Assembly (NCBI GenBank): GCA_036260395.1 | Contig: DASZZY010000200.1 | Span: forward strand, 1 to 11,465 | Source: DASZZY01 sp036260395 | Lineage (GTDB): Bacteria; Actinomycetota; UBA4738; CALAEC01 | DNA: 11,465 nucleotides | Direction: 5' to 3' | Shown: positions 1 to 4,555 of the stretch, piece by piece | How positions within the stretch are numbered: position 1 is the stretch's first letter | How the letters are laid out: each line of letters starts with the position of its first letter | Program-made: the position numbers and the translations under genes | Notes under the pieces: generated by a model | The model's database searches: none | Seen by the model: the letters and a program-made list of their open reading frames with translations, nothing else | Told to the model about the DNA's origin: nothing

Positions 1-1
1 C

Positions 2-154
2 ACGGCCGTGATCGACGTCCTCGGGCGGGGCACCGGCCGCGGCGTCGTCTCCGGGGGGCTGCTCGGCGCGATGAAGCAGCGCAAGGCCGAGGAGGCCTGG
101 CTCCGCATCGCGGTGGACGCCGTGACGGCGCTGCGGGGCCCGGGCGCCGGCTAG
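2..154 (+). CDS. C-terminal end of an unrecognised protein (partial)
   Basis: The reading frame is open from base 2 to a TAG at 152-154 and gives about 50 residues ending in LRGPGAG. Every codon in it that I read ends in G or C, as in the other real genes here, which supports it as coding. A Gly-rich stretch (LGRGTGRGVVSGGLLGAM) is followed by an amphipathic helix with KQRKAEEAW. I do not recognise a family, and too little is visible to assign a role. The start lies outside the window. The stop overlaps the stop of the convergent downstream gene in the palindrome CTAG, so the two genes end tail to tail with no spacer. Confidence 0.6.
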   Translation, partial: TAVIDVLGRGTGRGVVSGGLLGAMKQRKAEEAWLRIAVDAVTALRGPGAG

Positions 155-918
155 CGGCCCTTCCAGTCGGGCTTCCGCTTCTGGAGGAAGGCCGACACGC
201 CCTCCGCCAGGTCCTCGGCCCGGAGGTTCTCGGCCAGCATCTCCTTGAGGTGGTCAAGGGCCCGGGTCCACGGCAGCCCCTCGGCACCCCGGAACGACCG
301 CTTCCCGAGGGCCAGCACGTGCGGGCTCTTGGACGCCAGCGCCTCCACGAGCCCTTCCACGGCGGCGTCGAGCTGTTCCCGCGGGACGACGCGGTTGACG
401 ATCCCCCACCGCGCCGCCTGGTCGGCCGTGAGGCGGCGCGCCGTCATCATCAGCTCGAGCGCCACCCGGCGCGGGAGGGTGCGCTGGATCGCCGCCGTGA
501 TCACGTGGGGCCAGAGCCCGAGGTCGATCTCGGGGGTGCCCATCTCGGTGTCGTCGGCGGCCACCGCGAGGTCGCATGCCAGCATGAGGCCGAACCCGCC
601 CCCGAGGGCCCGGCCGTTCACCCGGGCCACCACTGGCTTGGGGTGGTGCCAGAGGGCATCGAGGAGGCGCGAGATGGCCGCCGGGGCCGCCTCCGTGGCG
701 GCCTCGGCATCCTCGAACCCGCCGATGTCGGCGCCCGCGCAGAAGGCCCGCTCGCCGGCGCCCGTGAGCACCACCACCCGGACGCCCTCCTCGTCCGCGG
801 CGCGGGCCAGGCCGTCGAGCAGCGATCGCATCACCTCGCCGTTGAGCGCGTTGCGGCGCTCCTCGCGGTCGATCGTCAGCCACACCGCCGGGCCGCGGAT
901 GTCGAACCGGACGCTCAC
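151..918 (-). CDS. Enoyl-CoA hydratase/isomerase (crotonase) family protein
   Basis: A 255-residue crotonase-fold protein of normal family length, expected to act on an acyl-CoA thioester in the cytoplasm. Visible landmarks are NALN near residue 23, the first oxyanion-hole region AFCAGADIGGF (58-68), the second region GRALGGGFG (102-110) and MGTPEIDLGLWP (126-137). In classical hydratases two glutamates act, Glu144 and Glu164 in rat crotonase. Here the second is present (E130), but Gly110 occupies the first position. This makes a plain 2-enoyl-CoA hydratase less certain and leaves isomerase or another crotonase reaction possible. The start is GTG at 916-918, 10 bp after the biotin carboxylase stop, so the two are probably co-transcribed. 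With the carboxylase this suggests acyl-CoA or branched-chain amino acid catabolism. That is inference; the substrate is unknown. Confidence 0.88.
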   Translation of the reverse strand: MSVRFDIRGPAVWLTIDREERRNALNGEVMRSLLDGLARAADEEGVRVVVLTGAGERAFCAGADIGGFEDAEAATEAAPAAISRLLDALWHHPKPVVARVNGRALGGGFGLMLACDLAVAADDTEMGTPEIDLGLWPHVITAAIQRTLPRRVALELMMTARRLTADQAARWGIVNRVVPREQLDAAVEGLVEALASKSPHVLALGKRSFRGAEGLPWTRALDHLKEMLAENLRAEDLAEGVSAFLQKRKPDWKGR

Positions 919-928
919 CGGGCGAAGC

Positions 929-2257
929 CTACTTGCCGAGCAGGCCGGTGTCGTACTCCCCCGACCGGAACCGGTCGTCGGCCAGGACGCCGAGCAGCGC
1001 GGGGACGTTCGTCTTCACCCCGCCGATGTCCAGGCGGTGGAGCGCATCGTCCATGCCTCCGACCGCGGCCGTGCGCTCGTCGGCGTGCACGACCACCTTC
1101 CCAAGCAGCGGGTCGTAGAACATCGGGACGGCGTCCCCCGCCTCGTAACCGAAGTCGCAGCGCACCGCGCGCTCGTCCCGGGGGGCCGGGAGCGTCAGGC
1201 CGCCGATCGTCCCGGGCGCCGGCAGGAACGTGCGGGGATCCTCGGCGTAGATCCGGCACTCGATGGCGTGTCCGTGGCGGGGCGGGGTGGCCCTCAGCGA
1301 CATCCCGAGCCCGGCCGCGATCCTGAGCTGCTCCTCGACCAGGTCGACGCCGCAGGTCAGCTCGGTGATGGGGTGCTCGACCTGGAGCCTGGCGTTGACC
1401 TCGAGGAAGAAGAACTCCCGGTCCGGCGTGAGGATGCATTCGACGGTCCCGGCGCCCCGGTAGCCGATCGCCCTCATCGACCGCACGGCGGCCCGGCACA
1501 TGCGGTCCCGGAGGTCCCGGTCGAGGGCCGGGGATGGGGTCTCCTCGATCACCTTCTGATGGCGCCGCTGGACCGAGCACTCCCGCTCGTAGAGGTGGAT
1601 CACGTCGTGCTCGTCGGCCAGGACCTGCACCTCGACATGCCGCGCCGAGGGGACGTAGCGCTCGACGTACACCGATGCGTCGGCGAAGAACCGAGCGCCG
1701 CGCGTGGAGGCGGTCTCCACCGCGGCGCGGAGCTCCTCCTCGTTCCCGGCGGTCCCCATCCCGATGCCGCCGCCGCCCATCACGGCCTTCACCATGACGG
1801 GGTAGCCGACCTCGACCGCCGCGGCCGCCGCCTCGCCCGCGTCGAGGAACGGCCCGGCCCCCGGGAGGACCGGGAACCCGCTCGCCGCGAACGCCTCGCG
1901 GGCGGCCACCTTGTCGCCCGAGAGCTCCAGGACCTCGGGAGATGGGCCGACCCACGCCAGCCCCACGTCGGCCACCACACGGGCGAGGCGCGCGTTCTCT
2001 GCCAGGAACCCGTACCCCGGGTGGACCGCGTGGGCATCGGTCTCCCGGGCGGCGTTCACGACGGCGGCGGGGTTCAGGTAGGAGACGGGGGCGGGCGGCT
2101 CCCCGATGCGGACGGCGAGATCGGCCTCACGGACGTGCTTCGCGCCGGCGTCGGCGTCGGAGTAGACGGCGACCGCCTCGAGGCCGAGACGGTGGACGGT
2201 TCGGATGATCCGGCAGGCGATCTCCCCCCGGTTGGCGACGAGGACGCGCCGGAACGG
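929..2257 (-). CDS. accC: Biotin carboxylase subunit (AccC-type), no canonical start codon
   Basis: This is the ATP-dependent carboxylation subunit of a biotin-dependent acyl-CoA carboxylase, charging biotin on a separate carrier protein with bicarbonate-derived CO2. Read from about 2257 the frame gives about 443 residues, the usual length of a stand-alone AccC, with no fused biotin-carrier domain. Landmarks in order are FRRVLVANRGEIACRII, HPGYGFLAEN, the Gly-rich ATP loop KAVMGGGGIGM (a variant of the usual KASAGGGGRGM), EVNARLQVEHPITE with the catalytic Arg, ECRIYAEDP, YDPLLGKVVVHA and GVKTNVPALL. The frame is open upstream only to a TGA at 2306-2308 and contains no ATG, GTG, TTG or CTG before the conserved N-terminus. 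The first such codon, GTG at 2057-2059, would remove about 66 residues of the N-terminal domain. The gene lies 3' of the BldC-like gene and 10 bp before the crotonase gene. The acyl-CoA substrate cannot be told without the carboxyltransferase, which is not in the window. Confidence 0.88.
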   Translation of the reverse strand, partial: PFRRVLVANRGEIACRIIRTVHRLGLEAVAVYSDADAGAKHVREADLAVRIGEPPAPVSYLNPAAVVNAARETDAHAVHPGYGFLAENARLARVVADVGLAWVGPSPEVLELSGDKVAAREAFAASGFPVLPGAGPFLDAGEAAAAAVEVGYPVMVKAVMGGGGIGMGTAGNEEELRAAVETASTRGARFFADASVYVERYVPSARHVEVQVLADEHDVIHLYERECSVQRRHQKVIEETPSPALDRDLRDRMCRAAVRSMRAIGYRGAGTVECILTPDREFFFLEVNARLQVEHPITELTCGVDLVEEQLRIAAGLGMSLRATPPRHGHAIECRIYAEDPRTFLPAPGTIGGLTLPAPRDERAVRCDFGYEAGDAVPMFYDPLLGKVVVHADERTAAVGGMDDALHRLDIGGVKTNVPALLGVLADDRFRSGEYDTGLLGK

Positions 2258-2282
2258 GAGCTCCGCCCGTGGGCCGGCGGCG

Positions 2283-2483
2283 CTACTCGATCTGCCCGAC
2301 CTGGATCAGGCCCTCGGCCAGCTTCCGGATCGAGCCGGCGGGGAAGCGCCGGTGCCCCCCGAGCGTGCGCGAGTGCGGCAGCTTCCCGTCCTTCGCCCAC
2401 CGGGTCACCGTCTTCGGCGAGACGTGCAGGAGGTCAGCGACCTCGGCCGTCTTCAGGTAGTCGGCATTCTTCTGCTGTGCCAT
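2283..2483 (-). CDS. bldC: BldC-like small DNA-binding protein (MerR/excisionase-type winged HTH)
   Basis: A 66-residue protein that is essentially one winged helix-turn-helix. LKTAEVADLLHVSPKTVTRW (10-29) forms the helix-turn-helix. AKDGKLPHSRTLGGHRRFP that follows matches the signature of Streptomyces BldC, which has PKTVTRWAK, GKL and RTLGGHRR in the same order. BldC binds DNA as head-to-tail oligomers and controls developmental timing in Streptomyces. The role in this organism is unknown, and a generic excisionase-family regulator is the alternative. The ATG at 2481-2483 is preceded by a GGGAGG ribosome-binding site about 5 bp upstream and by a TATACT -10-like element. The stop lies about 25 bp before the biotin carboxylase reading frame, so the two are probably transcribed together. 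It could regulate that operon or act globally. Confidence 0.85.
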   Translation of the reverse strand: MAQQKNADYLKTAEVADLLHVSPKTVTRWAKDGKLPHSRTLGGHRRFPAGSIRKLAEGLIQVGQIE

Positions 2484-2532
2484 GTCACTCCCTCCCGAGT
2501 CCCGGCACCGGGCACTGCCAGGGTTGCTGACG

Positions 2533-2538
2533 AGTATA
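2533..2538 (-). promoter_or_regulatory. Putative -10 element of the BldC-like gene
   Basis: Read on the minus strand this is TATACT, a 5 of 6 match to the housekeeping -10, standing out in very GC-rich surroundings. It is about 50 bp upstream of the ATG at 2483, predicting a leader of roughly 40 bases. No good -35 is visible 16-18 bp upstream. Confidence 0.45.
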
Positions 2539-2583
2539 CGCGCTGCGCGCCCTTTCGGTACGCCGGGGCGGATAGAACGTCCT

Positions 2584-2596
2584 GACCATTTTGGTC
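2584..2596. promoter_or_regulatory. Inverted repeat GACCA-TTT-TGGTC, possible operator
   Basis: A 5-bp perfect inverted repeat with a 3-base centre lies about 46 bp upstream of the TATACT element of the BldC-like gene, between it and the terminator-like hairpin after Hsp20. The A/T-rich centre is unusual here. It could be an operator for the bldC promoter, possibly autoregulatory. That is inference from position only. Confidence 0.25.
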
Positions 2597-2624
2597 GGTT
2601 GGGAGGGGGGCCGGGTGCGGAACA

Positions 2625-2657
2625 CGAGGGGCCGGCCCCCCTCGGACCGGCCCCTCG
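2625..2657 (-). terminator. Strong hairpin after hsp20, terminator-like
   Basis: CGAGGGGCCGG (2625-2635) and CCGGCCCCTCG (2647-2657) form a perfect 11-bp stem with an 11-base loop. The stem begins 16 bp past the Hsp20 stop in the direction of that gene. There is no clear U-tract, as is common for terminator-like hairpins in GC-rich actinobacteria, so it may act as a U-less terminator or 3' stabiliser. Confidence 0.65.
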
Positions 2658-2673
2658 GGTGCCTCGGGCGCGC

Positions 2674-3177
2674 TCAGCTCTTCTTCCGCCCGCGGGTGGT
2701 GAGCGCCCTGTTGCGGCCCTCCCCCACCTGGATGGGGATCCGCTTCCCGCCGGTCACCTGGGCGGCGCCGGGCACCACGACCTCCAGGATCCCGTTGTGG
2801 TAGGTCGCGGAGACGCCGTCGCCGTCCACGCCCTCCGGCAGGAGCACGCTCCGCTCGAAGGCGCCGTACGAGCTCTCGACGCGGTAGGCGCCGTCCCCGT
2901 TGGCCCTCTCCCCCTGGCGGCGCTCACCGCGGATCGTGAGGACGTTGCCCTCGAGGCTGATGTCGACGTCGTTCTCGGGGTCGATCCCCGGGAGCTCCGC
3001 CCGGACGACGAGGTCGCCGTCCCGGTGGAAGACGTCCATCGCGGGGACCCACGAGCCCCTGGTGGGGGCCAGCCCGCCGAAGCGATCGAACGCCCCGAAC
3101 ATCCGACGGAACATCTCGTCCATGTCGCGCTGGACACCCAGAAGGTCCTGCCACGGGGTCCACCGAACCAGAGCCAT
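2674..3177 (-). CDS. Hsp20 / alpha-crystallin small heat-shock protein
   Basis: An ATP-independent holdase chaperone that binds unfolding proteins in the cytoplasm and usually forms large oligomers. From the ATG at 3175-3177 it has 167 residues. The N-terminal arm (MALVRWTPWQDLLGVQRDMD and a Gly/Phe-rich stretch) is followed by the alpha-crystallin domain from VPAMDVFHRDGDLVVRAELP through the family signature NGILEVVVPG. The C-terminal I-x-I anchor is IPI in KRIPIQV. A GTG four codons further upstream (3187-3189) overlaps the Shine-Dalgarno itself, so the ATG is the better start. The gene has its own promoter-like elements and a terminator-like hairpin and is probably monocistronic. It lies next to a SigR/RsrA-type locus and FtsH, which fits a stress-response neighbourhood. 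Confidence 0.93.
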   Translation of the reverse strand: MALVRWTPWQDLLGVQRDMDEMFRRMFGAFDRFGGLAPTRGSWVPAMDVFHRDGDLVVRAELPGIDPENDVDISLEGNVLTIRGERRQGERANGDGAYRVESSYGAFERSVLLPEGVDGDGVSATYHNGILEVVVPGAAQVTGGKRIPIQVGEGRNRALTTRGRKKS

Positions 3178-3185
3178 CCCGCGAG

Positions 3186-3194
3186 TCACCTCCT
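3186..3194 (-). promoter_or_regulatory. Perfect Shine-Dalgarno of hsp20
   Basis: On the minus strand this reads AGGAGGTGA, fully complementary to the 16S rRNA 3' end, 8 bp before the ATG at 3177. It decides the start and predicts high translation. It is the strongest ribosome-binding site in the window. Confidence 0.8.
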
Positions 3195-3232
3195 CTCGTC
3201 TCTCCGACGGTACAGGCTCTTGAACTGCTGGA

Positions 3233-3262
3233 ATGATAGTCAGCCCGGATCGTCGCTGTCAA
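3233..3262 (-). promoter_or_regulatory. Housekeeping-type promoter of hsp20
   Basis: On the minus strand TTGACA (3257-3262) is an exact -35 consensus. It is followed 18 bp later by TATCAT (3233-3238), a 5 of 6 match to the -10. The predicted start lies about 50 bp upstream of the ATG. This is the closest match to consensus in the window and implies use of the housekeeping sigma, with stress control if any by a repressor. Confidence 0.65.
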
Positions 3263-3266
3263 GGCT

Positions 3267-3298
3267 TCTGATGGGCAACCTAGCCGAGAATCTGATGG
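3267..3298. repeat. Direct repeats TCTGATGG upstream of the hsp20 promoter
   Basis: TCTGATGG occurs at 3267-3274 and again at 3291-3298, start to start 24 bp apart. The first copy lies 4 bp upstream of the -35. The segment is poorer in GC than its surroundings. Such spacing could present two copies of a site near the same face of the helix, but the regulator is unknown. Confidence 0.3.
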
Positions 3299-3344
3299 CG
3301 TTGCTGTTAGGTCGGCGCGTGGGCGGGGAGCGGGTGCGTTCCCC

Positions 3345-3527
3345 CTACCCGTCGGGCGCCAGGCGCCGCCCGCGGTAGTTCGGGAAGACGATCTCGGCGT
3401 GCTGCCAGCAGTGCGAGCGCACGTTGTACATCGAGAGCTTCGTCTCGCAGCCGGGCGCCTCGCACACCCGCCCGCCCTCCGCGGTGCGCGACGGCCTCGG
3501 CCGCCTACCAGGTCTGGTCCCTTTCAT
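3345..3527 (-). CDS. Small Cys/His protein, putative zinc-binding
   Basis: A 60-residue protein I cannot name. After a basic, Pro/Arg-rich N-terminus (1-20) it has C22-x4-C27, the stretch TKLSMYNVRSH, then C40-x2-H43, and a tail with NYRGRRL. Cx4C followed by CxxH is a plausible four-ligand zinc site. The ordered spacing and high third-position GC argue for a real gene. The ATG at 3525-3527 has GGAG 5 bp upstream. It lies 112 bp after the anti-sigma gene on the same strand, so it may be the third gene of the sigma operon. A nucleic-acid-binding or thiol-redox accessory role is possible, but nothing in the sequence settles it. Confidence 0.65.
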   Translation of the reverse strand: MKGTRPGRRPRPSRTAEGGRVCEAPGCETKLSMYNVRSHCWQHAEIVFPNYRGRRLAPDG

Positions 3528-3532
3528 GGCCG

Positions 3533-3587
3533 CTCCGGGCCCCTGAGGCCCGCCCCTCGCCCGTTATTCGTCGCCCGGGCCCCGGAG
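3533..3587 (-). promoter_or_regulatory. Inverted repeat that could hide the ribosome-binding site of the small zinc protein
   Basis: CTCCGGGCCC (3533-3542) and GGGCCCCGGAG (3577-3587) are complementary over 10 bp with one bulged base and about 34 bases between. On the minus-strand transcript the 3' arm contains the GGAG ribosome-binding site (3533-3536) of the 60-residue protein. Folding would mask it. A competing local hairpin, CGGGCC and GGCCCG (3536-3552), overlaps the same arm. GC-rich DNA yields such pairings by chance, so this is tentative. Confidence 0.35.
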
Positions 3588-3615
3588 GGTTCTGTGAGGG
3601 CCGGCCGGCGCGGGG

Positions 3616-3643
3616 CTCAGCCAGGCTACTGAGGGCCGCTCAG
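3616..3643 (-). terminator. Alternating hairpins at the end of the anti-sigma gene
   Basis: CTCAG (3616-3620), CTGAG (3629-3633) and CTCAG (3639-3643) are placed so that the middle copy can pair with either neighbour, giving mutually exclusive 5-bp stems. The anti-sigma stop codon lies inside the first stem read on the minus strand. The stems are short, there is no U-tract, and termination is only possible. Confidence 0.25.
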
Positions 3644-3879
3644 CTCGCCTGGCCGAGGACGGCGCGGACCCGCTCGGCGAGCCCGGAGGGCAGATCCGGC
3701 GCGCCGCCGCACCGGGCGCGGACGACGGCCTTCAGCCGCAGGCGGAAGTCGCGCCGGGCCAGGCACGGGATGCACCGGACGAGGTGCCGCTCGACGACCG
3801 CCGCGTCGGCGCCGGACACCTCCCGGTCGCAGTACGCCTCGAGGAGGCTCAGGACCCGCTGGCAGTCAATCTCGGACAA
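3640..3879 (-). CDS. rsrA: RsrA-type zinc anti-sigma factor
   Basis: A 79-residue cytoplasmic anti-sigma factor of the zinc-binding, thiol-redox type. In Streptomyces RsrA the reduced zinc form holds SigR, and disulfide formation releases zinc and the sigma factor. The zinc signature is complete: C6, then 26 residues later H32, and C36-x2-C39 (HLVRCIPC). The C6-H32 spacing equals that between C11 and H37 of RsrA. The downstream helix RLKAVVRARCGG followed by LPSGLAERVRAVL also aligns with RsrA, although RsrA has two adjacent cysteines where this protein has one (C57). C17 is additional. The start is TTG at 3877-3879 with GGGAG 7 bp upstream. It overlaps the sigma gene by 14 bp, implying translational coupling and matched amounts of the two proteins. 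Confidence 0.87.
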   Translation of the reverse strand: MSEIDCQRVLSLLEAYCDREVSGADAAVVERHLVRCIPCLARRDFRLRLKAVVRARCGGAPDLPSGLAERVRAVLGQAS

Positions 3880-4450
3880 CGCCCCGCTCCCGCATCACAT
3901 CCCACAACCGCTTTTCGAGGGCCCTTCTTCCCCGGTGGAGCCGGGACATCACGGTCCCGATCGGGATCCCGAGGATTTCGGCGATCTCCCGGTACGAGAA
4001 CCCCTCGACGTCCGCCAGCAGCACCGCCAGCCGGAACTGCTCGGGCAGGTCCTGGAGGGCCCGCTGTACGTCCTCGTCGGGGATCGAGTCCAGGACCTGC
4101 GCCTCGGCCGACGCCTCGACGTCGCGCTCCGCCAGGCGATCGTATAGGTACCACTCCGGCACCTCGTCTTCGGACACCGTCTGGGGTTGGCGCTGGCGCT
4201 TCCGGTACAGGTTGATGAACGCGTTCGTCAGGATCCGGTACAGCCATGCCCGCAAATTAGTGCCGGGCTCGAACGTCGCGAACGCCCGGTAGGCCCGCAG
4301 GTACGTCTCCTGGACCAGGTCCTCGGCGTCGGAGGGATTGCGGGCCAGGCGCAGGGCCGCCCCGTACATCTCCTGGAGCAGGGGAAGCGCCTCGCGCTCG
4401 AACCGCTCCTCGAGCGTGGAGCCCGCGACCTCGGTGGAGCGTTCGGCCAT
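3866..4450 (-). CDS. sigR: ECF RNA polymerase sigma factor, SigR/SigH type
   Basis: A 194-residue sigma factor with only regions 2 and 4. Region 2 includes RNPSDAEDLVQETYLRAYRA (37-56) and the region 2.3-2.4 stretch NLRAWLYRILTNAFINLYRK (65-84). Region 4 (about 128-183) has LPEQFRLAVLLADVEGFSYR and the helix-turn-helix IAEILGIPIGTVMSRLHRGR. The wording of region 4 and the partner anti-sigma match the SigR (Streptomyces) / SigH (Mycobacterium) group, which controls thioredoxin, thiol and proteolysis genes under oxidative and heat stress. The ATG at 4448-4450 gives a family-like N-terminus. Another ATG eight codons upstream (4472-4474) is possible, and neither has a strong ribosome-binding site. 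The same frame continues open far upstream, but that part is the antisense of ftsH. It is divergent from ftsH with about 105 bp between. Confidence 0.9.
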   Translation of the reverse strand: MAERSTEVAGSTLEERFEREALPLLQEMYGAALRLARNPSDAEDLVQETYLRAYRAFATFEPGTNLRAWLYRILTNAFINLYRKRQRQPQTVSEDEVPEWYLYDRLAERDVEASAEAQVLDSIPDEDVQRALQDLPEQFRLAVLLADVEGFSYREIAEILGIPIGTVMSRLHRGRRALEKRLWDVMRERGVVRD

Positions 4451-4526
4451 CGGTCCAGGATACCGCCCGCCCATCGGAACGAAGCGCGACGCCGCCGCTC
4501 GGTCCGACGCCCGGGGAGGGATGTGG

Positions 4527-4548
4527 GAACATAGTTCGGAGAGTTCGG
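4527..4548. promoter_or_regulatory. GAAC-ATA-GTTC palindrome and AGTTCGG repeat in the sigR/ftsH intergenic region
   Basis: GAACATAGTTC (4527-4537) is a perfect 4-bp inverted repeat around ATA. AGTTCGG (4533-4539) recurs 9 bp later at 4542-4548. The site is 19 bp before the ftsH ATG and about 77 bp before the sigma ATG, where one bound protein could affect both genes. Its centre reads CATAGT on the plus strand and TATGTT on the minus strand, so it may also be overlapping weak -10 elements. Confidence 0.35.
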
Positions 4549-4555
4549 GAGGGAC

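Noticed and set aside
2059..2059. GTG 2057-2059 as true start of the biotin carboxylase
   Set aside because: It would delete FRRVLVANRGEIA and about 66 residues of the N-terminal domain, which are intact and in frame upstream.
245..2530. 761-codon plus-strand reading frame over the crotonase, biotin carboxylase and BldC-like genes
   Set aside because: Low-complexity Arg/Pro/Gly/Ala composition with no family resemblance. The opposite strand carries three clear proteins.
3187..3189. GTG start adding four residues to Hsp20
   Set aside because: This GTG is part of the AGGAGGTGA ribosome-binding site itself. The ATG at 3177 is correctly spaced.
3212..3235. HAIR or CIRCE heat-shock operator downstream of the hsp20 promoter
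   Set aside because: One half-site-like AGTTCAAG is present, but the matching half at 7-base spacing is missing, and no TTAGCACTC-type CIRCE arm is seen.
4527..4537. SOS (LexA) box at GAACATAGTTC
   Set aside because: Gram-positive LexA boxes have four bases between GAAC and GTTC. This has three, and neither adjacent gene is a typical SOS gene.
4451..4555. SigR-type autoregulatory promoter (GGAAT-N18/19-GTT)
   Set aside because: GGAAC occurs on the plus strand at 4476 and 4526, but no GTT lies at the right distance. The minus strand has no match.
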